The position numbers and the translations under genes were made by a program. Source: Woeseiaceae bacterium (GTDB lineage Bacteria; Pseudomonadota; Gammaproteobacteria; Steroidobacterales; Woeseiaceae). From it: DNA of 64,000 nt. Shown piece by piece: positions 44,989 through 53,752 of this stretch (within the stretch, counting starts at the first letter, position 1; every line of letters starts with the position of its first letter). Where the stretch lies: contig JANQMR010000024.1 of the NCBI GenBank assembly GCA_028279985.1, positions 1 through 64,000 on the forward strand, given 5' to 3'. The notes below the pieces were generated by a model. The model was given only the letters and a program-made list of their open reading frames with translations. It made no database searches and was not told where the DNA came from.

Positions 44989-45363
44989 TCAGGCCGACTT
45001 CCTGGCTCCCGGTTCGGCGGGCGTGGCTTCGGCCGACCCGCCGTTCCCGGAGACGTTCGACGCAGCCTCGCCGACGAGGTCTACGAAGGCCTTGCCATGC
45101 GCTTCGAGCGCCTCGGCGAAGGCCGATACCGTATCGATCTGCTTGGCCAGCAACGCTTTCGCGTCCGACGCGCCGGCGGCGGCTTTCGCCTGATCGACGG
45201 TGAAACCGACGACGTCGGCCGCGACGTCCAGGTTGTGCCTGGCCAGCTTTTCGTACGTCTCGACGGCGATGGCACCGCTCGCCTGCATCGATGCCAAGGC
45301 GTCTTTCTGGAGCTGTGTGCACCGTTGCAGCCTTTCGGCCACTTTGTCTTTAAAATCAATCAT
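44989..45363 (-). CDS. phaP: Phasin family protein
   Basis: Coats polyhydroxyalkanoate granules. 124 residues starting MIDFKDKVAERLQRCTQLQK, almost all amphipathic helix, with FTVDQAKAAAGASDAKALLA and VSAFAEALEAHGKAFVDL typical of phasin_2. The C-terminal 25 residues are a disordered Gly/Ala/Pro tail. GAGG precedes the ATG by 8 bp. It has its own leader with inverted repeats (45398-45433) and a strong terminator, fitting a highly expressed single gene. Confidence 0.88.
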   Translation of the reverse strand: MIDFKDKVAERLQRCTQLQKDALASMQASGAIAVETYEKLARHNLDVAADVVGFTVDQAKAAAGASDAKALLAKQIDTVSAFAEALEAHGKAFVDLVGEAASNVSGNGGSAEATPAEPGARKSA

Positions 45364-45397
45364 TTGCGGGTCCTCTGTCAACGCTCCCCGGTAATGC

Positions 45398-45433
45398 TGC
45401 AATGCAATATACCCAGCTTTTTGCTGCATTGCA
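45398..45433 (-). promoter_or_regulatory. Candidate PhaR-type inverted repeat upstream of phasin
   Basis: TGCAATGCA (45398-45406) and TGCATTGCA (45425-45433) are exact reverse complements inside longer TGCTGCA(A/T)TGCAA copies. PHA regulators bind GCA/TGC-rich repeats before phasin genes; assignment to PhaR is inference, as no phaR gene is in view. Confidence 0.55.
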
Positions 45434-45454
45434 ACATCTTTCCCGGGCAGGATA

Positions 45455-47197
45455 TCAGCCCAACACGTACCGCCCCGGCGCATCGTCCACCGGCGCATAG
45501 CCGGCCGCTTCGTCACCCGTCGAGGGCGGCGCGGTCGCTCCGCTGGAATGCGCATCCAGCCAGGCGTCCCAGGCCGGCCACCAGGAACCGTCCGTCACCG
45601 GCGTTTCGGCCACCCAACGGTCCGGATCGCGGTACCGTTCTCCAGGCTTGCGGGTCGCAATCTGGTGCTTGCGCCGAGGGTGGTCGGGCCCACAGGCGAT
45701 GCCGGCGTTGTGTCCGCCGGTCGTCAGGACAAAAGTCAGCTCCCCGTGGGTCAGGCGATGGACCTTGTAGACGGACTTCCAGGGCGCCACGTGATCCGTC
45801 ACCGTGCCCAACACAAACGACGGCACGGTGATGTCGCCGACACAAATCGGCCCCCCATCAACCTCGTAACGCGCTTCGGCGAGATTGTTCTCCATGTAAC
45901 AATTGCGCAGGTATTCGCCGTGCATACGGTAAGGCATACGGGTTCCGTCCGCGTTCCACGCCATCAGGTCGTTCAGGCTGCGGTCCTTACCCAGCAGGTA
46001 GCGTTGTACGGCCGGGTCGTGCACCAGGTCCGATACCCGCAGCGCCGAAAACGCGCCGGTCATGTTCTCGATACTCAGGTAACCTTGCCGGTGCATCAAC
46101 GACTCGAGAAAAGCCAGGGTTCCCTCACCCAGGAACAAGCTGATCTCGCCCGCTTCACGAAAATCGACCTGCGCTGCGAACATCGACATCGACCGGATCC
46201 GCTCGTCACCCTCGCGTGCCATGTAGGCCGCCGCAATCGACAACAAAGTGCCGCCCAGACAATAACCGACGGCGTGAATGCGCCGATCGGAGACCACGGC
46301 CGTTACGGCGTCGATCGCAGCCATCAAACCGTCGTGCAGGTAATCGTGCATCGTCAGGTCGCGATCCTCGGCGGTCGGGTTCTTCCACGAGATCGTGAAC
46401 ACCGTCTTGCCCTGGGCGACCAGGTAACGAATCAGCGAATTGCGCGGCGACAAGTCGAGGATGTAGTACTTCATGATCCAGGCGGGCACGATGAGCAACG
46501 GCTCCGCGACGACGCTCTCGGTCTGCGGCGAGTACTGAATCAGCTCGATCACGTGATTGCGAAAGATCACCTTGCCGGGCGTCACCGCCACGTCCTTGCC
46601 GACCTGATAAGCCTCGGTCCCCGACAGCGGCTCACCGAGCCTTTCGCGGCGTTTGTCTTCCAGCCAGTTCATCATCCCGCGCCGCAGGTTGCCGCCTTTC
46701 TCCTCACGGGTTGCGATCAGAACGTCGGGGTTGGTGAGCGGGAAATTCGCCGGCGACAGCAAATCGACCATCTGCAGCGCCAAAAAATGCATGAACCGCT
46801 CATGATCGCGGCTCACGCCGTCGACGCCGGTGGTTGCCTCCCGCATCCATTCACGCGCCAGCTCGTGCCCCCGCCCCATCGCATAGAAAGGCCATTTCTG
46901 CCAGGCCTCGCTACGCATGCGCCGGTTTTCGAGCGGCGCCATCGCCTCGGTGTTGCCCGCCATCGAGCTCGCATTCGCCGCAACGACCTCCGCCGCATTA
47001 CGCGCCGCGCTTTCGGCCAGCGACAACAGCTTGCCGGGGGACAAAGCCAGATGACCTGCCCAGTCGATCAGCGCCGCCGCCAGATCCACCGGGGAAACAC
47101 CCCGGGTCGCGCCCGCGACCCGTCCCCGGATCTGATGATCGACACGTTTGGCGACTTCGGGCGGCAACAGACGGCTTGGCGGGCTCGTATTTTTCAT
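45455..47197 (-). CDS. phaC: Class I poly(3-hydroxyalkanoate) synthase
   Basis: Polymerises hydroxyacyl-CoA into PHA. Lipase-like box GYCLGGT with catalytic Cys near residue 311, Asp in VTDHVAPWKS near 465 and His in GGHNAGIAC near 494. Preceding signatures are PAWIMKYYILDLSPRNSLIR and GKTVFTISWKNPTAEDRDLT. 580 residues is the class I size. The start is ATG 47197 (MKNTSPPSRLL). phaA/phaB are not in the window. Confidence 0.96.
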   Translation of the reverse strand: MKNTSPPSRLLPPEVAKRVDHQIRGRVAGATRGVSPVDLAAALIDWAGHLALSPGKLLSLAESAARNAAEVVAANASSMAGNTEAMAPLENRRMRSEAWQKWPFYAMGRGHELAREWMREATTGVDGVSRDHERFMHFLALQMVDLLSPANFPLTNPDVLIATREEKGGNLRRGMMNWLEDKRRERLGEPLSGTEAYQVGKDVAVTPGKVIFRNHVIELIQYSPQTESVVAEPLLIVPAWIMKYYILDLSPRNSLIRYLVAQGKTVFTISWKNPTAEDRDLTMHDYLHDGLMAAIDAVTAVVSDRRIHAVGYCLGGTLLSIAAAYMAREGDERIRSMSMFAAQVDFREAGEISLFLGEGTLAFLESLMHRQGYLSIENMTGAFSALRVSDLVHDPAVQRYLLGKDRSLNDLMAWNADGTRMPYRMHGEYLRNCYMENNLAEARYEVDGGPICVGDITVPSFVLGTVTDHVAPWKSVYKVHRLTHGELTFVLTTGGHNAGIACGPDHPRRKHQIATRKPGERYRDPDRWVAETPVTDGSWWPAWDAWLDAHSSGATAPPSTGDEAAGYAPVDDAPGRYVLG

Positions 47198-47326
47198 GCT
47201 GGGTTCACGCCGGTTTCGAAGCTCCCGGGATTGCTGCACCGCAGCAGCCTACCAGCAATCCGTAAACGGGAACAACCCGGCTGCCGCCTCCCGGTTCGCG
47301 AACGGGCTGCGCTAGAATATGCGGCT

Positions 47327-48751
47327 TTGCCGGGCAGAGCGGCTTCGCCGGGCGCGCCTTTTCGCAGTTCCGAGTCGCAGTTCCGAGTCGCAGTTCCGAA
47401 TCGCAGTTCCGAATCGCAATTCCGAGTCGTAACTTCCGAGTCACCCATCTCTATCGAGACAGAACCCATCGAGCCCAAACCCGACTTCGCGAACCGCCGC
47501 CTGCCGTCGGCGACGTATCGCGCCTATGTCATGTTCATCCTGGTGGTGGTCTACACCTTCAATTTCATCGACCGCCAGATCGTCGGCATACTGGCCGTGC
47601 CCATCAAGTCCGACCTGGGACTCACCGACACCCAGTTGGGCCTGATGGGCGGCCTGGCCTTCGCCCTTTTTTACACCGGACTCGGGATCCCGGTGGCGAT
47701 GCTCGCGGACCGCAGCAGCCGTACCTGGATCATGACGATTGCGCTGACGGTGTGGAGCGCAATGACGGCGGTCTGCGGTCTGGCGCAGAACTTCTGGCAG
47801 CTTTTTCTCGCGCGGCTCGGGGTCGGAGTGGGCGAAGCCGGCGGCGTTGCGCCCGCCTACTCCCTGATCGCGGATTATTTTCCGCCGCAGCAGCGCGCCA
47901 GGGCGATGGGTATTTACTCTTTCGGGATTCCGATCGGCAGCGCGCTGGGCATCCTGTTCGGCGGCTACATCGCATCGGCGATCGACTGGCGTTACGCGTT
48001 TTTCATTGCCGGTATCGCCGGCGTCCTCGTCGCGCCGGTGTTCAAGCTGACCGTCCGGGAGCCGCTCAGGGGGCAATACGATCCGCAGCCGGTCGAGGTC
48101 CCGGCGGCAACGCTCGGCGAGGTCATTGGCACCCTGTTGAAGAAACGCAGTTTCTGGCTCATTGCCTTCGGCGCCTCGGCCTCGTCGATGATGGGTTACG
48201 GCCTGTTTTTCTGGCTGCCGTCGCTGCTGGTCCGAAGTTTCGGCATGTCGCTTTTGGACGCTTCGATGTATTTCGGCGCGATTATCCTGATCGGCGGTCT
48301 TGCCGGCACCTGGGCCGGCGGCGCCATCGCCGACCGACTCGGCAAGGGAAAACGCAGTGCGTACGCAAACGTGCCGGCGATTGCCTTTCTGATGGCGGTA
48401 CCGTTTTTTTTCCTTGCCATTTTTTCCGACAGTCTCACGATTACGTTTTTTGCATTGCTGGTTCCGATCGGGCTCGGACTGGCCTGGCTCGGCCCGGTGA
48501 TCGCCTCGATCCAGCAGATCGTACCCGCGAACATGCGCGCCACGGCATCCGCCGTATTCCTGTTCATCAACAACCTGATCGGCTTGGGACTCGGCAACGT
48601 GCTCCTCGGCGCGATGTCCGACGGACTTGCCGCACGTTTCGGAGACGATTCCCTGCGTTACGCCATTCTTGCCGGATCGATGTTCTACCTGATTGCCGCG
48701 GCCTTGTTCTTTCTCGCCGCACGGCGGCTGGAGCGGGATTGGGAAAGCTGA
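47327..48751 (+). CDS. Spinster-like MFS transporter
   Basis: Twelve-helix transporter. Key segments: VYTFNFIDRQIVGILAVPIK, LGLMGGLAFALFYTGLGIPV, LFLARLGVGVGEAGGVAPAY and ADYFPPQQRARAMGIYSFGI. The start is uncertain. ATG 47531 falls at helix 1 and drops the conserved-looking YRAYV segment; the only standard upstream codon nearby is TTG 47327, but that makes the protein run through a 13 bp tandem array. The substrate is unknown; some relatives are placed with sphingolipid, sugar-phosphate or hexuronate transport. Confidence 0.85.
   Translation: MPGRAASPGAPFRSSESQFRVAVPNRSSESQFRVVTSESPISIETEPIEPKPDFANRRLPSATYRAYVMFILVVVYTFNFIDRQIVGILAVPIKSDLGLTDTQLGLMGGLAFALFYTGLGIPVAMLADRSSRTWIMTIALTVWSAMTAVCGLAQNFWQLFLARLGVGVGEAGGVAPAYSLIADYFPPQQRARAMGIYSFGIPIGSALGILFGGYIASAIDWRYAFFIAGIAGVLVAPVFKLTVREPLRGQYDPQPVEVPAATLGEVIGTLLKKRSFWLIAFGASASSMMGYGLFFWLPSLLVRSFGMSLLDASMYFGAIILIGGLAGTWAGGAIADRLGKGKRSAYANVPAIAFLMAVPFFFLAIFSDSLTITFFALLVPIGLGLAWLGPVIASIQQIVPANMRATASAVFLFINNLIGLGLGNVLLGAMSDGLAARFGDDSLRYAILAGSMFYLIAAALFFLAARRLERDWES
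47362..47440. repeat. 13 bp x 6 tandem array upstream of MFS gene
   Basis: Six slightly diverged copies of TCGCAGTTCCGAG. A 13 bp unit does not keep reading frame, which suggests untranslated sequence although the MFS frame stays open through it. Confidence 0.9.
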
Positions 48752-48801
48752 GGCCCGATATGCGGCGATTTGCGGCGATACACGGCGATATGCGGCGACA
48801 G

Positions 48802-51018
48802 TCAGCTCCCCAGCCGAAAGACCAGCAGCGCGCCGGCGTAACCGATCGCGGTCATGTAAAACCAAGCGAATGCCGGCCACCGCCAACCGTTGGTTTCCCG
48901 CCGGATCACGGCGATGGTCGCCGCGCACTGCAGGCAACAAGCGTAGAACACGAGAAGCCCCAACACCATCGGCAGCGTGAACACGGGACGTCCGTCGGGC
49001 CAGACGGCAGACGCGAGACGATCCGACAGGTTTGCTTCGTCGGCCTGGTCTCCGACCGCATACACGGTGCCGAGTACGGCGACGACGACTTCGCGTGCCG
49101 GAAATCCCGCAATGACCGCCGCGGAAACCCGCCAATCCCAGCCTAGCGGCGTAAAAACCAGCTCGACGAACTTGCCCGCGCGACCGAGCCAGCTTTGCTC
49201 CAGTTGCAGCGCCGCCGCCTCGTTATCGATACGCGCGTAGGCCTCGTCGAGCGCCGCGCCGTCGAGGCTGCCGGCCGCCAGGATACGTCGTTCCTCGACA
49301 TAGGGCGCGAGCGCATCGGAGCGCGGAAAATACGCCAGCGCCCAGATCACGACCGCAACCGCAAAAATCACGGTACCGGCGCGATACAAGAACATCTTCC
49401 CCCGGCCCCAGAGCTGCATCGCGACGGTACGCAGATTGGGCCGCCGAAACTCCGGGAGCATCAGCGCGAACGGCGGCTTCGGACCGCGCAGCGCGGTCTT
49501 CCGTAACAGCAATGCGGTCAGCACGCCCATCACGATGCCGAACAAATACAGGCCGAAAAGCACCAGCCCCTGCAGATTCAGAATCCCGAACCGCTCGGCC
49601 GGAACGAACGCGGCAATCAGCAAGGCGTAAACGGGCAGCCGGGCGGAGCAGGTCATAAACGGCGCCGCGAGGATGGTTGCAATCCGGTCACGGCGGTTGG
49701 GAATGACACGCGTGGCCATGATCCCCGGCACGGCACAGGCGAAACTCGAGATCATCGGTATGATCGACTGCCCGGACAGGCCGACCGAGCGCATTGCGCG
49801 GTCCATCAGGTAAGCCGCCCGCGCCAGATAACCGGAATCCTCGAGCAATATGATGAACAGGAACAGGATCAGGATCTGCGGCAGGAAGATTACGACACTG
49901 CCGACACCGGCGATCACGCCGTCGGACACAAGGCTCGCCAGCATCCCGTCGCCGAGCAGTCCCGTGAACGCGGCGGCCAGCATCGCGGTTCCCGCGTCGA
50001 TCAGGTCCATCAGCGGCGTCGCCCAGGCGAATACGGCCTGGAACACGATCGCCATGACGACGAACAGACCGATCGTGCCCGGCCAGGGCCGGTTCAGCCA
50101 GTCGGTAATGCGGCGGTGCCACCGGGTGACGGCCGGGACCCGACGCTGCACGTCATTCAGTATTGCAAGTACGTGCCGGTAACGGACGCGGGCTTCCATC
50201 GCCAGCGGCGGCTCGCTGCCGAAAACCTCCCGTCGCAGGCGATTCAGCAACCGCGCATCTCCGTCCGCGTTCGAATCGCTCGGTCGACCGGCCGGTCGAA
50301 CAGTAATGGCATCGTCGTCCGCACCGTCGATCAGCAGCCGCTCCGCTGCGGCGAGCGCCAGGGGCCCGTCAGCCGCCTGCACGAGCCTACCCGCCGCCTC
50401 GGCGAGCTCGGGCCAGGCCGGCTCCACCGGTCGTGACGCCGTGCCCGGCAGCTGCTGCAGCACGCGACGGAGCTTGCCGAGACCCTCGCCCGTCGTTGCG
50501 ACCACCGGACAAACCGGTATGCCGCCAAGGCGAGCCCGCAACACGCCGACATCGATCTCGAGCCCTTCAGCCGCGGCCGCGTCCGTCATCGTGAGCGCGA
50601 TCGCAAGCGGTACGTCGAGGCCCTGCAACTGCTGAACGAGATACAAGCCCTGATAGAGATTGGTGGCATCGACGACGGCCAGGACGGCGTCCGGCTTCCG
50701 GCTCCCCGGCAGGCGGCCGAAGATGACATCGACTACGATCCGTTCCTCGAGGGAATGCGCGCTGAGCGAGTGGGTGCCGGGAAGGTCGATCAACTCGATC
50801 CTGCGATCGCCCGCTTTCAGCATGCCGACGTGGCGTTCCACGGTGACGCCGGGGTAGTTGCCGATCCGCTGCGAAAGCCCGGTCAGCCGGTTGAACAGCG
50901 TACTCTTGCCGGAGTTCGGATTGCCGACGACCGCGATGCCGGCATCGGCTTCGCGCTGGACGGAAATCTGGCTGACGGGTACGCCGACTTCTTTGCGCCT
51001 AGTCGCCAATACCCGCAA
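48802..51018 (-). CDS. feoB: Ferrous iron transporter FeoB
   Basis: Fe(II) permease with an N-terminal GTPase. G1 GNPNSGKS at residues 32-39, G3 DLPGTHS near 77, then ALTMTDAA as the G4 region. The membrane part has two Gate domains with Cys residues (ISSFACAVPGIMATRVIPNR, APFMTCSARLPVYALLIAAF, VFYACCLQCAATIAVI). 738 residues. It overlaps feoA by 20 bp; starts TTG 51018 or TTG 51009 are possible. Confidence 0.95.
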   Translation of the reverse strand: MRVLATRRKEVGVPVSQISVQREADAGIAVVGNPNSGKSTLFNRLTGLSQRIGNYPGVTVERHVGMLKAGDRRIELIDLPGTHSLSAHSLEERIVVDVIFGRLPGSRKPDAVLAVVDATNLYQGLYLVQQLQGLDVPLAIALTMTDAAAAEGLEIDVGVLRARLGGIPVCPVVATTGEGLGKLRRVLQQLPGTASRPVEPAWPELAEAAGRLVQAADGPLALAAAERLLIDGADDDAITVRPAGRPSDSNADGDARLLNRLRREVFGSEPPLAMEARVRYRHVLAILNDVQRRVPAVTRWHRRITDWLNRPWPGTIGLFVVMAIVFQAVFAWATPLMDLIDAGTAMLAAAFTGLLGDGMLASLVSDGVIAGVGSVVIFLPQILILFLFIILLEDSGYLARAAYLMDRAMRSVGLSGQSIIPMISSFACAVPGIMATRVIPNRRDRIATILAAPFMTCSARLPVYALLIAAFVPAERFGILNLQGLVLFGLYLFGIVMGVLTALLLRKTALRGPKPPFALMLPEFRRPNLRTVAMQLWGRGKMFLYRAGTVIFAVAVVIWALAYFPRSDALAPYVEERRILAAGSLDGAALDEAYARIDNEAAALQLEQSWLGRAGKFVELVFTPLGWDWRVSAAVIAGFPAREVVVAVLGTVYAVGDQADEANLSDRLASAVWPDGRPVFTLPMVLGLLVFYACCLQCAATIAVIRRETNGWRWPAFAWFYMTAIGYAGALLVFRLGS

Positions 51019-51253
51019 CCGGTGCGATCTGGAACTGACGCGCCTGTTCGAGACGCAAGGAAATGCGCTTCCCGAACAGGCGCAACTCCAGCGGGTCTCC
51101 GCCGAGCGCCGTGGTGGCGTGCTCGACTTCGACGCCTTCGACGAGACCCAGCGTCATCAGCCGCTGAATCTGCGGATCGGACGCATTGACCGCCGTGATG
51201 ACGCCCGTCTGTCCTTTCTCGAGTGATGCCAGCGTGCCGCCATCGACTTTCAT
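50999..51253 (-). CDS. feoA: Ferrous iron transport protein FeoA
   Basis: Small SH3-like cytoplasmic partner of FeoB. 84 residues from ATG 51253, preceded by AAGGAACC. Pattern LASLEKGQTGVITAVNASDP, LMTLGLVEGVEVEHATTALG, GDPLELRLFGKRISLRLEQA is typical. First gene of feoAB, behind a Fur box. Confidence 0.93.
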   Translation of the reverse strand: MKVDGGTLASLEKGQTGVITAVNASDPQIQRLMTLGLVEGVEVEHATTALGGDPLELRLFGKRISLRLEQARQFQIAPVAGIGD

Positions 51254-51345
51254 GCAGGTTCCTTGTCGGTTATTCGCCTTGATTACCCGGCGGCGGTCGG
51301 CGCCTGCTTCGCGTGGCGACGCAGACGTGTTCTCGCCCCGAATGA

Positions 51346-51364
51346 AAAAATGATAATCATTCTC
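51346..51364 (-). promoter_or_regulatory. Fur box upstream of feoA
   Basis: AAAAATGATAATCATTCTC matches 16 of 19 positions of the Fur consensus GATAATGATAATCATTATC. It is 93 bp before the feoA start, so iron-dependent repression is expected. It also lies 286 bp ahead of the divergent envelope operon. Confidence 0.88.
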
Positions 51365-51649
51365 ACTTGCTGGTCGTAATAAACACAATAGGTGTTAGAA
51401 CCTACCTTGAGCCCGTCGAGCCCGGGTGTCGCAACGATTGACGACGCAGTCGTTCCGCCGCTGCGTCGAGATCGGGTCCGTGCCGGCCGTCAGCGACTGC
51501 CGCCCGCGCGGAATGGAACGAGTCCTGGAAGGCTTTCGTGCCGTGGCCCAACGTTCAGCCTCTATTCATCGCCGCCCGCGTAGCGTCTGCCTCAACGTGT
51601 TTCCGTCATTGTTTCCCCATGACTGGCCCGCCGAAAAGAGGACCGCGAG
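51365..51649. other. Leader region of the envelope operon
   Basis: The 285 bp before the first gene of the operon contain no supportable gene and no clear -10/-35 pair that I can defend. A GAGG lies 10 bp ahead of the 51650 start. Confidence 0.35.
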
Positions 51650-52465
51650 ATGAACGACGAGACCATGCGCATCCTGTCTGCAGCGATCGGCCTTGCGGCG
51701 GTGTTCGCGACCTCGACGGCAGCCGCCGATACACCGACGATCCGCCTGTTTCCGACCACCGTGGTCGAGGACCTGCGCCAGACCGGCAATGTCGCGCGGG
51801 ACATGGAAACCGGGCTGCAGGAAGTGATCGGCAAGCTCGACCAGCAGCAACGGCTTTATGTCGAGAGTAAATGCGAAGGCGCCGAAAACGACCCCGGCTG
51901 CCAGCGCCTGGCGCGACAGATCGGCGCGAGTTATCTCGAGATGTTGACGATCATGGAAGAGCGTCTGCCCGACATGGAACACACGGTGAACAACACCCGC
52001 CGGAGCCTGGAACGCGGGCTGCGTAACGAGCTCGGCAAGAAGATGACGCCTTGGACCTTGCAGGAAACGCTCGTCGGCGGATCCGCGGGGAACGCGGCGA
52101 ACAAACCTTCACCGACCTTGCGCGGGCGATCCGGCATGCGCCTGTCGGAACGCTTCAAACAGTATTACGAGCTGGTCGCCACGTCCGGCAGCCGGGGCGA
52201 CCAGTCGCTTGCGGTACTGGCGTCGGACATTTACCTCGACATGCAGGAAACCGGCGTCCTGATCGAGCGAACGCGCCAGGAGATTGCGCGCGCAACGCTG
52301 ATGGAACAGCTCAACCAGTCGTTCGGCATCATCACACCGGAGATGATCGAAGTCGTCGGCGGCGTCAAGACAATCCTGTTCGGCGACGAACAGGGTGAGG
52401 CGCTGGTTGCCGGACCGCCGCCCGGCAGCATCGAGCCGGCTTATCGCAGTCCGCTTGAACGGTAG
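51650..52465 (+). CDS. Secreted helical protein, first gene of envelope operon, unknown family
   Basis: 271 residues with a signal peptide (about 1-26, ending STAAA). The mature part is mostly charged helix with coiled-coil character (METGLQEVIGKLDQQQRLYV, NNTRRSLERGLRNELGKKMT, RFKQYYELVATSGSRGDQSL). One Cys pair (SKCEGAENDPGC, about residues 74-84) could form a disulfide. A helix near 218-240 ends in ITPEMIEVVGGVKTILFG. It starts the seven-gene operon, 63 bp before the lipoprotein gene. I do not recognise the family; a periplasmic structural or regulatory part of the machine is inferred only from context. Confidence 0.75.
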   Translation: MNDETMRILSAAIGLAAVFATSTAAADTPTIRLFPTTVVEDLRQTGNVARDMETGLQEVIGKLDQQQRLYVESKCEGAENDPGCQRLARQIGASYLEMLTIMEERLPDMEHTVNNTRRSLERGLRNELGKKMTPWTLQETLVGGSAGNAANKPSPTLRGRSGMRLSERFKQYYELVATSGSRGDQSLAVLASDIYLDMQETGVLIERTRQEIARATLMEQLNQSFGIITPEMIEVVGGVKTILFGDEQGEALVAGPPPGSIEPAYRSPLER

Positions 52466-52528
52466 TAGCGTGAACGGCGGCTCGAGTGGCGGCTCGAGGG
52501 ACGCCGACCCAATAGACGGAGAGACATC

Positions 52529-53071
52529 GTGAAACAGACAAGGCCATACGCCCTGCGCCTGAGCGGCCTGCTCGCGGCTTTCGCCCTCCTCGGCGGCTGT
52601 GCGACCCCCCAACCGGACTGCGCGTCCCCGCAGAGCCGGAATCTGGACACGGCGATCGACCAGGTCCAGGCCGCGCTCTCGGCCGGTTGCGAAGCCTACT
52701 ACGACCGTTACTTCGACGACCTGCTCACCACCGCCGAGGGAGACCCCAAGCCCGAGAACAGGCGCGCCTTCAGCGAGTTCCTGCTGTGGTCCACGGACCG
52801 GGGACTGTTGAGCAAGCGCCAGGCGGAGCACTATTACAATCGCTACTTCAACGTAAAGTTCATGAGCTTGCGCAGCGACTACAACAACTGCGCGCACGCT
52901 TGCCCCAACAAACAAAAAGTCCTGTTCGACATGGAGCGGGAACTTTCCGACAAGGAGCGCGGCCTGCTCAAGGTCACCGAGGACAGTAACGCCTACTATC
53001 GCGCGGACCGGCTGTTCAAGGAGGTCGAACTCGTCCTGGAAGCCACCTGTAAGGCCTGTGCCGCACGCTGA
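52529..53071 (+). CDS. Cys-rich lipoprotein of envelope operon
   Basis: 180 residues with a lipobox LLGGC (Cys24) and Ala at +2, so outer-membrane sorting is expected. The mature helical domain has YYDRYFDDLL and HYYNRYFNVKF, a repeated YY-x-RYF pattern. Two Cys pairs, CAHAC (near 131-135) and CKAC (near 175-178), could bind a metal or form disulfides. It is 9 bp from the ExbB-like gene. Unknown family; a Pal-like outer-membrane partner is possible but there is no OmpA/Pal peptidoglycan domain. Confidence 0.78.
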   Translation: MKQTRPYALRLSGLLAAFALLGGCATPQPDCASPQSRNLDTAIDQVQAALSAGCEAYYDRYFDDLLTTAEGDPKPENRRAFSEFLLWSTDRGLLSKRQAEHYYNRYFNVKFMSLRSDYNNCAHACPNKQKVLFDMERELSDKERGLLKVTEDSNAYYRADRLFKEVELVLEATCKACAAR

Positions 53072-53080
53072 GGCGGGACC

Positions 53081-53752
53081 ATGCCGGGCCGGGCTTTCAT
53101 CCAGGGCGTCGTCGCAGGCGGATTCGCCACGCTGACCGGCGGCGCGGCGCTCCTGTACCTGCTGTCGCGCTTCGGGCTGATTCGTCTCGATACCTCGGCC
53201 CCGGCGGCGCCCGGCGACTGGTTCGCCTGGATTTATGCCAATCTCGGTTCGTCGATTCCGGTATTCGCAGCCCTGCTGCTGGCCTTTTTCGTAACGCTGC
53301 ACCGGCTCGAGCGACTACTCGAGATCGACGAGCCCGCGGAGCGTCCGATCGAGCGCATCGTGCAGCTCGATCACCTCGCCGATATCTGGACGACCTTGTT
53401 CTTCGGCACGGGCGTGATCTGGACCGCGATCGGCATGCGCAGCGCCCTGATTTTTGCGCTGGGCGATCGGGAGCTCGCCGTCAGCGAGGGCGCTTTTGCA
53501 ATGCTCGAACGCATGATCGACGGCGGCATTCTGCTGGCGCTGTCGACGACGATATTCGGTGGGGTCGGCGGCTACCTCTTGCGGGTATACAAAACCGTAA
53601 CGCTCGGCGCGCGCCTGCAGCAGAGCTACGACTACGCCGCCCGAATAGACACGTCGGAAATGCGTGCGAGCCTCAATCGCATCGAACGCCACCTCGGGGA
53701 ACGCCACGTCGGGCGCCCGTCCGATCCGTCGCCGCCGGAGCGGGCCTCGTGA
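53081..53752 (+). CDS. MotA/TolQ/ExbB-like proton-channel protein
   Basis: 223 residues with four predicted helices (about 8-30, 54-74, 104-127, 147-168). TTLFFGTGVIWTAIGMRSAL (104-123) and DGGILLALSTTIFGGVGGYL (147-166) follow the proton-channel pattern G-x-x-x-A-L-x-T-T-x-x-G of TolQ/ExbB/MotA, with T156-T157 in the key place. A cytoplasmic loop lies between helices 2 and 3, and a short helical tail (172-223) ends the protein. It overlaps the ExbD-like gene by 4 bp. Sequence match to named families is weak, so the assignment rests on motif and partner. Confidence 0.65.
   Translation: MPGRAFIQGVVAGGFATLTGGAALLYLLSRFGLIRLDTSAPAAPGDWFAWIYANLGSSIPVFAALLLAFFVTLHRLERLLEIDEPAERPIERIVQLDHLADIWTTLFFGTGVIWTAIGMRSALIFALGDRELAVSEGAFAMLERMIDGGILLALSTTIFGGVGGYLLRVYKTVTLGARLQQSYDYAARIDTSEMRASLNRIERHLGERHVGRPSDPSPPERAS

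Noticed and set aside
45548..47326. Long plus-strand frame antisense to phaC, joined to the MFS frame
   Set aside because: Only the last part matches MFS; the rest is the complement of phaC.
47362..47440. CRISPR array
   Set aside because: Units are 13 bp, contiguous and without spacers.
47441..49135. Long minus-strand open frame over MFS and the feoB end
   Set aside because: Complement of two clear genes with no family pattern.
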